Both the position numbers and the translations under genes were made by a program. A DNA stretch of 38,163 bases from positions 1 to 38,163 of the forward strand of contig JABVXV010000463.1 in NCBI GenBank assembly GCA_013365325.1, given 5' to 3'. The notes beneath the pieces are model-generated. The model was not told where the DNA came from, did no database searches, and saw only the letters and a program-made list of their open reading frames with translations. Of the stretch, positions 22,736-34,974 are shown piece by piece (position 1 is the first letter of the stretch; each line of letters opens with the position of its first letter). This stretch comes from Dipetalonema caudispina. Lineage: Eukaryota; Nematoda; Chromadorea; Rhabditida; Onchocercidae.

Positions 22736-25700
22736 ATGAATCGTCTGCAACGTGTATGCTTTCTGACTTTTTATATTGTGTTAATGCCATGGTTACAATT
22801 TTGATCTTCTGAATGAGCTGTGGTTTTTAGTGTTATCTCCCTTAATGACCTCATTTTATAAATACCTCATAACATAACTTTAGATACCAAAAGATATGCT
22901 GCATACCATCATGTTTTCAAATCTGAAAATAGTTTGTAAGGAAGATATTTTCATATATTCATATGTCATATATTTTAGGAATACGACGATCTAGAAGAAA
23001 TCGGACGAGGTGGATTTGGAGTCGTTTATCGTGCTCGATGTATTGCCAAAGGAAAAGAATGGAGTGGGAAAAATGTCGCAATTAAAAAGGCAAGAAAATT
23101 ATCCCAACTTCACTTAAAATGTGTAGTGTTATAACTATCTCCTCATTATATCGAGAGTATTTCAGATTGATATCACCAAAGCAACAACATTTCGAGTCGA
23201 ATTAGAGTTAGAAGCTTTATCCAGACTTATCCATGATAATATCGTAAAGTTTTATGATCAGTTCCAAGAAGATGGTGCGCAATATATCATAATGGAGTAC
23301 TGCAAACATCGATCACTGCGTGATTACGTTAAGCAAAATGGAAGATTGTCTGATTTTTCCGGTACCGTTTTCTGCTTTTTTATTTCGAAATGTTAAGACA
23401 ATGTAGTTTAATCATAGATTTCATACAAACCTGAAAAGTATTAACAAGCATCGTAGAACCAATTCTAACAGATCATTGTTTATGTCTCATTGTAATTTTC
23501 TGTTCGATAATGAAATTATTATCTTTAAGGACCTTATGTTTACATTATGTCTTTTAATATAACATTTATACAGCGGCATACATTCTTCGTCAGTTAGTAA
23601 GTGCAGTGAAGCATATACATGAGCGCAATATGATACATCGTGATATCTCTGCTGGAAACGTTCTGATTTCGTCGATCAGAGAAGATAAATTATTTATCGT
23701 AAGTTTTGGAGACTAAAATTTTGTGTTTGTCGTATTTGCTCTATAGCAGTGGCTGAAAATCTTTTTGAAATATCGGATGGGTACAGTCTTAGTGAGTTCG
23801 GATCATTTCATTAGATCATCTGCCTTTCTGTCATATTCATCTTTTAGCTGCTGCTTTTTTGATTACTTAATACTGTAAAAGTTATAGAAACTTGCTGACT
23901 TTGGACTTGCGACAAAATTCCGGAAAGGTGATGTCGCTAGGACAATGCTTGGAACTCCCGGATATATCGCACCGTAAGTGAATACGATTATTTAATATGT
24001 TGCCTATAGACCGGTTTGTTAGTCCTCAAGTTTTCCAATTTATGAAGTAAGTTTAGTAGTTAAGGAATCTGTAAACTAATCGAGACGTTGCCTTTTAAAT
24101 GAAAGGTAGAGATTTCCTTACAATACTGATATTCGCGTTAACACTAATATATTAAGAATGCTTAAAATAAGATGAAAACCGCTAATATTAGATCCTACCG
24201 GATCTTGAAGCCTGGATCCATTGCCTAGAAAGAATGGTATTTATTTTTCATAAGACTACAGGCAGGTGTATAATCGGCATTATAATCAAAAAGCAGACGT
24301 TTACTCTTTGGGTGGAATATTATATCTAATGCTAACTGGAAATGATCCACCGCGAGATCGCGAAGTGAATCCTTTCAAGGAGACAATCTCACTGGAGGGT
24401 GCTACTCTCATTCAAAGTATGATGGATCCGATTGAAGAAAGACGTATTTCTCTTGGAGGTAGTTTTTTTTTCTGAGAATTACGGTATACCTTGATTTCCA
24501 TAGCTAGTATCAAGTAATGTTCAGGTTGGGTAAATAATATCCATGACCGTTCATCTCATTTTCGCTTCCACATAGTCATTTTTACGTTATTTTCATTTCT
24601 ACGCATTTGACTCAATCAAGAAATACATAATTCATTTCTTTTAAGACATATCAATGAGTGACTTCATGAGAAAAGTTGATGGACTTAGTCTTCCGATAAG
24701 TCGATCTCGAGAAGCATCAAGAGAAAGAGTCATTTATCATGACTCTCAGACTGGAGTAAGCTGCCATCAATACTTGTGTGATTTTAGCAACAGTTTTCTC
24801 AATTTTTTTTAGCAAAATCGTTTGATAAATGATTGAGAACATTCGGCTAACATCTCACTATCCAGATACCAGAAGTTATTTCTTCCTTGCTTATAACGGA
24901 TAAGATACCAGTAGCAAAAATTTAGAAACTTTTTGCATTACTTTCAGCGTATTTCACCGGTAATTGTTCGAGCACATTCATCGAGACCAACGGCTAGTGG
25001 TTATAAACGCATAACTAAAGATTCTGCATTTGAAAGTGGCGAAAGTACTCATCCTGTTCGTTATTTTTTTTTTTTTTTTTTTGTTATTATGCTAGTTACG
25101 AACTCTGTTATTTTTTTCTCCAAATCATATTTTATTTTTATCACTATTGATGATTAACATAATTTAATCTCCAAAAAACTTTTTAAGTATCGTCGACGAC
25201 CATCTTTGGATTACTGTCGTAATGAATCCACTGGTTGCCGGCATAGTATTTATTTCGAGAATCAGTGTGCCCGATGTGGCAAGCGACAGTCATTGGAAAG
25301 GAAGTTTGGAAGGTAAGAAATGAAAATTCAATGATTCTATGAAGTGCTATGAACCGTTAGTTCCTTATGTACGTTTTTCCGAACCTCTCCATACATGTTT
25401 AGTGTATTTGTTGTTTTTTAAAATTTCCATATTTAAATTTCTGCGGAAACTTTTTTTTTATATCAATTGCAGAGAGATCGACGTATACGAATCCAATGGT
25501 ATGCGACAGTCATCACGTGCAGAACGAAGACCTATGCTTACTGCGTCAGTTAGTACCAATCTGAAACAAATAAAGGGAAGTCTTGGTGACCACTCAAATA
25601 AAGCAACTGCTGCACTTATATGGCCAATTGATGTATCACGCTTGGCACCTTCTGAGACTGTGCGAAAAGCTGGAAGGGTAAATTAAAAATGATTCCTTCT

Positions 25701-28700
25701 AGTGTTACGGAATATTGCCTTCTATGTTCGTATGTTTTGCGTAATGTCTATAATTTATTTGCATTAATCGGACATTTTTCATGCTCATAGGACGGAATTT
25801 TTTCATTGTTATGGATGATGTATTTATTATTTGTTATTACTGTTAGTTTTGCATTTGCATGGTTGGTTATTAGAAAATATTATCTCACAAGCGAGAAGGA
25901 CACAGTATGAGCCATCGAGTAGTATCCATGGAAGAGAAAATAGTCATTATGTCCATGGCTCAGTAGAAACGCGTCTGATAGAGCCTGACCAGCTTCCGAT
26001 CACGTTTCTATGATATCGAGAACATCCTGCTGAAATACGAATAATTTTCGTGACACATTAAGTTTCAAATTCTAATTTTTTTAATAATATAAGTTATTCA
26101 ATTGGTCTTCTTATATGTATAATCATTGCAGTTCACACTTCAAAAAAATGGAACAGTCATTTACGAAGCGACCATTCGCGATCGAAGCCAATCCGTCAAT
26201 CGAAATAGCTCGATAAATGATGATATGTTGGTAAAATGGATTGCCACAGTGAAGAAAACAACAAATGGAGCACAGAATTTCTCGGTTTTTCACCAACCAG
26301 ATAAATATGCTTTTCCTGGCGCAAACAAGGAAATACCATCTCTTCCTGCTGATACTAAAATTCATCGTCATTATTACAGGTATAATAAAAACTTCATTGC
26401 TACCCGATTAAAATTGATTTTCTGATCATACTGTGATACACATGCTCACATGCGTAAATATAATGTGTATCTCTTTTGCCGTGCTATTCGATTTTCCAGT
26501 TTTCATTTGCAGTTTGAAACAACTGCAGCACACGACCGATAAAGTGGATGAAATTGCTCTGGCATTGTATAGGAAGATTCTAGATGAGGTCAGTGCAGTA
26601 GGGGCACGTGTCGTCAAGATTATCTTCAAGCCATCGTGTGATAGCACTGCCCGCCTGATGGAAAATGGCGATTTTCGAGTGAAATTTCAAGATGGTATAT
26701 CTTTGAGACATATTTCTTCTTCAAGTAGGATTAATAGGGCTTTCAAATTCTGCGGTATCGACAATATTCCTTGCAAGATTGCTCTGTATTTATACACTTC
26801 TTTACATGCATAAATAGATGAAAAGATGCAAGACTGATCTCAATATTTGGATCACTTCTAGCAACTCTTAGTTAAAATGGATCTTGAAGGCTTATACATT
26901 TATTCAGAAAAGGATTTCAGATTTCACTTTAAGAATTATTAAAATGGATCTCCGAATAGCAAAATCCAACTTATAAGGATGTTATTGTAAGTTGGATATT
27001 GCTATCCGGAGGTCCATTTTGGGTGAGACTTATCGAGAAGTCGTACAATCCGAACTTTGGCAGATAAAGGAGTTTTTCTTTCTTCTGTTTGTCGAAAATT
27101 TCCTAGTAGATTTAAAATAGAATATCGAATTTTTAAGATTCGTTTTTTGCAGGACGGTTAGCTATATTGAAAAAAAGCGCGGACTCGATTGTTGTTACAA
27201 CAAATAATAAGGTTCCCGCATCTTTGTCAAATGGTGAGATTTTTTACTAAACAGAGGGAATTTATATATTCCTTTATTTAAATCTTTGAAATCGCCAGGT
27301 TCTCAAGTTGCTATTAATGTAATCGAGATGGTAACCCATTTTCAACGAGGCTATTTCAGACCTCCATGTTCAGAGGATATTTCCCAATCGATCTGCAATC
27401 ATTTCTAGTAGACATAGTTTTGTTTAATGAGGAATAATAAAACCTGAATTGCAAGCTTATATTCTAAAACGTTACGATGTATGTTGTACATAGTGGCAGT
27501 GTTTTCTGTGTATCGACGAGTGCGTCACCTATCAAAAGAAGCTTAGAACATTAAACTTATGCATGTCATAGAAGTTAAAATTTGTTCTTTGATTGCAGAA
27601 GAAAGGTGCATGTTCGAATGTGCTCATAAGGATGTGCTTTTAATGGAGACATTCTTGGAGGGTGCACCGTTCGAGACTATTAAATCATTTCCATTTCACT
27701 TCTCAAACAGCAGGTTTGCTTGTTTTTTTTTTTCTCCTGCCCTTTGAATGAAATTCTCATTTTGGTTAAAAGTTCATTTCAGTCAGTGCATTATGAACGA
27801 GGTGATTGAAACACCAAACGAAAAAAATTTGGTAGAGCAACAAACGAATCACATGATCTCGGAAAGATTCAGCGCTCCCACTCAGCGATTACCGGGCAAA
27901 AACTGTCAGTCCACGGATTACATACCGAGACAATCTCGTGCACCACTTCGCATCCGCAATATTTCATGGGTATCTAGGATAAATTAACTTTTTAATACAA
28001 TTTCTTTTTGAATTATTTTTTTATTTTCTTCATCTTGCATGATATTTTTACTATAGCATTTATAAAAAATATTAGTAATGTTCATGCATAGTTTTTCAAG
28101 ATATTCCTAATATATAGTACCGGGGAAAAAACTTTCCTGGCATAACAGTTTTTAAAGATTTGGAGGTGATAGAGATCTTCCATGACTGGTTAGTTTTTTC
28201 TGATTCATTTACGTCGTCGAAAGTTTATGCAGGTTTGGATTCATGTTTCTTAAATTTCTGCAGCCTGTTTTAGAATTCAAATAATGATGTCGAAATTATT
28301 CGGAAAACTAGAGAAGCAAGTTGCTCATCTCCCGAAAATCTGAAGTTGGTACGTCTTTCCATTTTCATCGACATTTTATTTTACTTTATTTATTTACTTA
28401 TTTTTTTATTGAGATTTTTCTTTGAAAGATTTTTCTTTTTTTCAAATCTACGCATATATTTAATATTTAGCCTCGTCATCGACCTCGAATGCTTGCTGAC
28501 GGGGAGTACATCTTGCGCGGTCAGTTTAACAAAAATGTATGTTTATTACGATATCAATCAGTTCTTATGAAGCATAATTTTAACTGTACCGGAAGATTGG
28601 TCAAACTATTCATACAGAAAATGAATTTTTTGAGGAGAAGAATATTTAATGTTTCATTCCATTTAGGGCTTACAAATCCCAACGCGAATCATTTTAAATG

Positions 28701-29112
28701 ATCCAAAAAATGCGCTCGAATTGCGAGTATCCTCCAACGATTCAAAAGTCTTTATTTTTAAAAAAGATGATCATGAAGAGAGGTTATCATTTGATAAATT
28801 TGAAGATTATTATAAAATAGGAAATACTGCCCAGTGTCTTTCATTTAACACTTTGCACAATTATATTACAAGTGTAGGTAGTTTTTTTGCAGTATATCTT
28901 ATCAGCGTTATTCGATTTTTTGTTTATATCAATTTTGGGAAAAGAAATTTTTAAAATCATAGAAACAGGAGTTGAAAGTCGAATTTATGAATAATTTTAG
29001 GTTTCACTTTGATGGCATCAATTACGCCTGCGTCCCAGTAGCCGCTCGTGACCTTCTTTTTACATTATATCAGAGGAGACATAAATTGAAAGCATCATTA
29101 AATTATGCTTGA
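22736..29112 (+). CDS. PLK4: polo-like kinase 4 (SAK/ZYG-1 type), about 19 exons, 837 aa
   Basis: Ser/Thr kinase that triggers centriole duplication. Proposed exons: 22736-22753, 22979-23089, 23166-23361, 23574-23698, 23888-23973, 24262-24458, 24646-24755, 24948-25055, 25188-25312, 25473-25677, 26132-26379, 26513-26694, 27153-27233, 27599-27713, 27783-27969, 28274-28348, 28471-28536, 28667-28833, 29001-29112. The kinase domain (about 8-260) has GRGGFG at 15-20, VAIKK with Lys42, HRD at 130-132 with Asn137, DFG at 154-156, and a T-loop Thr169 placed as in PLK4. The APE motif reads APQ. A 150-residue linker has a Cys cluster (327-347) and a degron-like DSAFESGES (306-314). A cryptic polo-box pair starts near WPIDVSRLAP (409) and includes ARLMENGDFRVKFQDG; a third polo box starts near 728. 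Exon 2 ends at a GC donor. The 18-base first exon and the donor of the penultimate exon are the weakest parts. Confidence 0.88.
26941..27020 (+). other. pre-miRNA-like hairpin in a PLK4 intron
   Basis: Arms 26941-26973 and 26988-27020 are complementary over 33 bases with three non-Watson-Crick positions (one G-U, one A-C, one A-A) and a 14-base loop. Size and shape fit an animal miRNA precursor. It lies in the sense strand of the intron between 26694 and 27153. A short direct copy of its 5' end (TTAAAATGGATCT) also occurs at about 26872. A miniature inverted-repeat element is the alternative. Confidence 0.5.
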
Positions 29113-31441
29113 AATCTCTTGTTTATTGATCTCTGCCTTATTGATTGTCTGATTTCCCTTCAGAATTACTCGAAATTCGATCTCCCAACGTGATTCCTGT
29201 GTTGAAAGGCCTTGGCCATTCTAAGATATACAACACTATGTTCTTGACTTACTTGGAACTTCTCAACTTGATTGTTTTATTCTGACATCAGCTTCCTAAT
29301 GCACTTAACTGATATTGATATTCGAAGTGTTTTCGTTTCATTGATTGTTAATTCAGTGTTTAATATGGGCTTTAAACCTCACTTTTATTGTGTCTTCTTC
29401 GAAGTCTCTAAAAATATTTGAAATTTCTATCTACAACTCATGTGGATGCGAGAGAGAAACGAGGGAGGAACGTGAATATTAAAAGCCTTCATAAAAATCA
29501 GCTAATGTGATCTCTGTGTAGCTATCAACTCTTCGTTTATATCCTTAACTGATTTTCGTTCTTTGTCTGGAAAAACTTCTATGCAAATAAATTGTTGCAT
29601 AACTGCTTTTTTTCTGTGGATGAAATTTTAAGTTATGCAAGTAATTGTTAGTCTTGTTTAGTGTAAGTTATGAGTGTATAGCTTTGAAGTAGGAAAAGCG
29701 AGATAGATATCCATAGCTCAATCATAAAATTTACTGATACATCAGATCATTTGGGTTATCTCTTGTTTCGATAGTCAACTAGATAAGTTTGAATATTGTA
29801 GAGAATTTATATTGTTGATTGATAAATGATAGGATGAAATGAGGAAAGTGAAATGATTGAGAAGCTATCTTAAGCATAATGACTTTGCAGTATGGAATCA
29901 TGCAAATCCAAAAACTTCACCAGAAAAAATGCTAAACATGGTCATACATCGGCTACTTGAAAGAGTCTTTTAATCAAATGGTTGCATAATTCAGTTTAAT
30001 AAGAGTTTGACTTTTTTGGTCCAGAAGTTAAAAATGTATAAATAAACATGAACATATAAGATTTGCCAAAGTAGTTTCAATACGAGTTTGGTCTAATTCT
30101 GATTCTTTAATAATAAAATCATTCAAATGAATTCCGATTAATATAGATAATCTCACTGAGTTATTCAGCATGAAATAGCAAAAAAAAAATTAGCAATGAG
30201 AATGTGAAATACAACAATTATCCTCTCCTTATTAATTAAATTCATTATTGTCGTTTTTTAACTAAAAAAAACAAATTCCAGACGCATTCTTTTATCGTAA
30301 ATTTCTTAGGATTTAATCAACCAAGTTGATCAATCATTGTTAACAATATAAAAATAAAACCATGCATAATTCCTTAATTTTCCTAATCGATTTATTCAAA
30401 CAATTAAATAATGAGCTATACAATCGTCTATGTCTCTTTGTCATTATTGTAATTTCTGTTATCATCACAACTTCTTACCTCATTCATTTCTTTTTTTTAT
30501 TCCATTTCGTTTTTTCATTACTTTCTCATACTTCATCCTTTCTTTTTTACTTTTAAATCGTTTATCGATTGAAATAATCCTTAAATATGCATCTAATTTT
30601 AAGATCCCAAACTACCTATGGAAGTAAAAATAGCAAAATGCAAGCATATCAATGAAAGGTGACAACGGAAGATAACAATTTTAATTATTGTGATCTTCAT
30701 GACTATCACTAACATTTAATTAGTTATTTCCTCTATTCTTTTTCAATCAAAATCATCTCATGCAATCTAAGAATTGTTAGAATCTGTTTCACTATTATAA
30801 AATTCATTTTTTTTTTCTTTTTTTGTACTAATACAATCATTAATAAAAAACGGGTACAGTTGATATGATTGAAGTGGAAATTTCTGACTAACATAAATGA
30901 ATGAATTAAAAGATAAGAAAGACATTGTTTGATTAAAAATCATTCCTTAAACATTGATATCTTCAACAAATTTTATATCAAAAGTTTTAAACAATTTTTC
31001 TTCTCCTTATTTCTTTCGTATCATATCACATTTTTCATTTGCTAACATTTCCTCCATAGTTGTATTAGCTATAGCAATATGATTTTTTTGTTTGTAAATT
31101 ATTACACTTATTGTTTGTAACATTTTTACAATCATCCTAAAAGAAATTTAAAAATTTCTAAACTTAAGCAAAAAAAAAAAAAAAGATGCACTATTTGATA
31201 GAAATTTATATGAATAAATTTAAATCATAAATGTCAAATTATTTACATTATAAGAATGTGATTAATTTCATCAATCCCTTTGCTTTCCTTTCATCCTTTT
31301 TCAATAATAATATGATTGATTTGCCCAGTTTGCATTTTTATTATTTTGAATATTTCCCATTCATCAATCGACCTGCCATACTAATATACATTCACTAGCA
31401 ATAGAATTTGTTCTAATAATGGGATTATAATTATCAAACCA
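29113..31441. other. intergenic downstream of PLK4
   Basis: No supported gene. Short open frames at 30362-30627 are low-complexity Phe/Ile/Leu strings typical of T-rich DNA. Composition becomes strongly AT-rich from about 29.7 kb. Confidence 0.5.
29586..29591 (+). terminator. candidate poly(A) signal of PLK4
   Basis: First AATAAA I see after the PLK4 stop, about 475 bases downstream. A variant signal could be used earlier. Confidence 0.25.
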
Positions 31442-31915
31442 TTGATCACTGATAATTGCTTTTTACTGAGAGTTTTAAAATTGCGAAAAATGATAATAAT
31501 CACACTAATAATAGTAATAATAATAATTGGTAAATATTTAACGATATGTATGCAAGGAGAATATATAATAACGAACAATTACCGTAATTTCGATCTATCA
31601 GAACATCTCTCACTTCAACCTCATCCATTTCACTTTTCTACCTTCTTCAATCCATTCAAACTTTGTCAATTATTGCTGAGATGTGTCGAGCGATTTCACA
31701 AATTACCCCTTCCTATATGTATTTTAATCATTTTACTTCATTCAGATGAAAATAATAATAATAACAGCAATAATACTAAGGTTTATTGCGATCGCAGAAA
31801 TTTTGAAAATGTCCTTCATGAATATTTGAGAGTTATTAGAACATCCCTTGATGGTCAATTTACAACGATGATTTATGTCAAGAATGATTGGATCAATTTA
31901 AAATATTCTATCTGA
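31442..31915 (+). CDS. candidate single-exon ORF, 157 aa, unknown
   Basis: Not recognised. It is the longest uninterrupted frame in the window outside the rebuilt genes, unusual in DNA this AT-rich. Met1 or Met17 (31490) may start it; from Met17 a strongly hydrophobic segment (about 17-32) could be a signal peptide or membrane anchor. The middle part has several Cys and a Pro/Phe/His-rich stretch, then an Asn-rich run encoded by AAT repeats, then a more ordinary-looking C-terminus. An internal CAG acceptor near 31796 could mean that only the last 40 codons are an exon. No clear AATAAA follows at once. It could be a secreted nematode-specific protein, a terminal exon or chance. Confidence 0.25.
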   Translation: MITDNCFLLRVLKLRKMIIITLIIVIIIIGKYLTICMQGEYIITNNYRNFDLSEHLSLQPHPFHFSTFFNPFKLCQLLLRCVERFHKLPLPICILIILLHSDENNNNNSNNTKVYCDRRNFENVLHEYLRVIRTSLDGQFTTMIYVKNDWINLKYSI

Positions 31916-33046
31916 ACATTTTCATCACCTTTACCTTAATTAACATTATCATTTTGTCTTTGGTTTCAAAGAAATATCAAAAACATTCTCAATCACAGCT
32001 AATCAAATTAACATTACATCAATAATTATAATAATGCATCACACGTTTGACGCAAAATTATTTCAATCTGGAAGTATATTATATGATTTAAATGAGTTAT
32101 TAACGTAATACGTTAAGCATAACATACGTAATAAGTGTATAGAGTAGTAAAATATCACACAAAGTAAATATGCTAATATTAAGTAGTTTTTTTTTGCTTA
32201 ACAACATATTTCCATATTAACAGCTTATTACGTAATTGAACTCATTAAGATTTTTTTTCTTTATTCACCGAAAAACAAGAATGGCTTTAAGATATTGAAT
32301 GTTTTAGCGAATTTTAGTGAAATAATAATATTTATAAAATTAAGGGAAAACCTATGATATACCTTATAATATTAATTAAAATCAATTATCTATGTATCCT
32401 TGTATCAAATTATTACAAAATAACTTGAAACAAATTTTAAAGGAATTTGAAAACTTTTATAACTTCCTCAAAAATATTCTTCTGAAGGATAAAATTGAAT
32501 GAGAGTGCTAATTAAGCATCATATATCTTTTGTGCTGCTATTTCGTATTTTTAAATTTTATTCAGTCCTAAATTTCGCAAATTATAAACGAAGACGAAAA
32601 TAAACTCTCAACTATACAAATGTAAACTATAGTACTATTTTGGGATATTATGACGAGAATATGTTAATAAATGTTTATTAATTTCTAAACATTTCCATTC
32701 ATTAATGATAAATTAAATGGAAATCTTTTTCAGGTATTATTATTATTATTCTCAATAATATTTTGATATTTTTCTTATATTTCTCATAATATCCAATAAT
32801 TCTTATTTTCTCAGAAAGAGTGCTATTCAATAAAAATGAAAATTTTTACGTATTTTCTCCCATATTTATGCCTATTTTTGTTTTGTTTCCATGTGAAAAA
32901 GCATTTTTTTTTTAACCTTTTCTTACTTTTTTCATATGTATGGTAATGAGAATATTTGGCCATTTGATGTAATTTTTGTCTGTGAATGAAGAGGAAGAAA
33001 TGATTTTCAAAAAATAGATGGAATGGATTAGAATAATAATTTAACA

Positions 33047-33100
33047 AGAGAGAGAGAGAAAGAGAAAGAGGGAGAGAGGGAGAAAGAAAGAAAGAGGAAA
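33047..33100. repeat. (GA)n purine tract
   Basis: Uninterrupted purine strand of GA, GAAA and GGGA units. Confidence 0.9.
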
Positions 33101-33326
33101 ATGATAAAACTAAATTGCTTGCGAAAGCGAATTAAATAAACCCATTAACAGTAGTACTAATAATAGCATGTTGTCATCATTTTCGCACTATTTTGTACTT
33201 TTTTTTTTTTTTCACTTAACATTAAAAAAAAATTACTTTTTTTTTTTTTTTTTTTTTGAAATAAGTATGCATAACAAAATAAATTTTATTAATTGCTATT
33301 TCATATGAAAATGCATATACAATGAA

Positions 33327-33359
33327 TGCATGCATGTAACTTACAATTGTATGCATGCA
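33327..33359. repeat. 13-bp inverted repeat with CATGCATG cores
   Basis: TGCATGCATGTAA (33327-33339) pairs with TTGTATGCATGCA (33347-33359), two G-U pairs, 7-base loop. Both arms contain a TGCATGCA palindrome. Confidence 0.6.
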
Positions 33360-33770
33360 ATTGACAAATGTAAACATTACATCATTTTCATTCCTTTTCA
33401 TTATTAGGACATTTAATACTGTCAATGAAATAAAAATATAATTAATTCAATTACAATAATGGTAATTTTGATGACAAAAAAAAGATAAAAAAAAAAAAAA
33501 ATGAAATTTAAGAAAAAAATCTTATTCTAGAATGAATATGTTTATAGCATTGTTGATAAATTTATTTGTAAAATAAGCATGAAAATTTCATACTCTTTCA
33601 AATTTAAATCAATCAATTAATTTAAGCGGAAATTGATTGAATTACTTTCTGGTTGACAGTTTGTAAAAATAACATTTTTACATTTGAGGAGCATGCAAAA
33701 AATTTTAGTGTTGAAGAATATTAAGATATTGATTGGTTAATTATTTGTGAATAATTAATTAGCAACCAGT

Positions 33771-33806
33771 TTTCTCATATATATTTATATATATATATAT
33801 GAGAAA
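33771..33806. repeat. (TA)n-centred inverted repeat
   Basis: TTTCTCATATATAT and its reverse complement ATATATATGAGAAA flank an AT core. The match extends into non-TA flanks, so it is more than a plain (TA)n run. Confidence 0.7.
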
Positions 33807-34935
33807 TAATTTTTTGAAATTTATTTATGGGTAATTATTGTACTTCAAAGGTTACAATTCAAAGATCATTATGGTTATTTTACCTGCCTTTTTCCATTTT
33901 CGGTACCATATAAATAATGAAATAGGTAGAAGTGGTACTTAATAATACTAAATGTCGCAATTTGACACTTTCTCTTGAATTGTTTCGCGGTTTAGAAGGA
34001 GCCACTTATTATCATAAGTTTCAATAATACATACATATATGTGTAGGTTTTCATCACTTAACCTATTACCTTTGAGGAGAAAGTCTTACCGCCTTGACTA
34101 TTCATAATTATTTATATCCAATTACGGTAATTTGCACTTTATTGTAGTGCGGCTTTTTTTTAATTGAAATGAAATTGAATTACTCTTTAGAAATGTTATT
34201 GTTGAATATTTTTAATAGATACAGGAATCAAAAAAAAAAAAAAAAAATGAAAAAAATTGTTTTCCATAAAAAAATTTTTAAATAATATAAGTTAAGACCA
34301 TAATCAATTTTAATTCCCTTTTTTTTCCTCCCTAAGCAATATAACTAAATATATTGCAAATGATTTCATATTTTTAAGACAAAATTATTGACAAGAAAAA
34401 AATAAACAGATACTTCAAATTTTCATGTCGTTGAAGGGTGAAATTGATGAAAAACCTTGACCTAAACTATCATCCATTTTCAGTGCGCATGCCAATGACA
34501 GTTAATACTAATTAGCATTATTAATGATATTAGTATTGCTATTAATGTTGTTGTTATTGTTATTGCAATTGTTATTGTTGTTATTGTTATTTGGTAATAT
34601 TATTGATAATGTATTTTTATCATATAAATGATAAATGAAATGGTTTATCTTTCTTTCTTTTTTCTTAGTATTTTAGTGGAAATCCCCAGAAAACATACTT
34701 TAATGAATAAAAGCCCATTTGAGGTGATGAGCTGCAAAATTCCGTTATTGAATTAAATTTTGGGGTATGAAATTGAAACGATAAAAATGGAAGAGGCATA
34801 ATTGGAGTATATGGAAGGAAGAATGGAATGTAAATGGATGGATAGATGGAAGGACATGTGAATTAAGAAGATGGAAAAGGCTAAAATGAAAACATAAAAT
34901 GACATTGGTTTCAGTATAAAGATTTCTTCTTTGAC

Positions 34936-34974
34936 AAAAGAAAGGGAGAGAGAAAGAGAGGGAGAGAGAGATAG
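34936..34974. repeat. (GA)n purine tract
   Basis: Purine-only strand of GAGA/GGGA/GAAA units. Confidence 0.85.
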
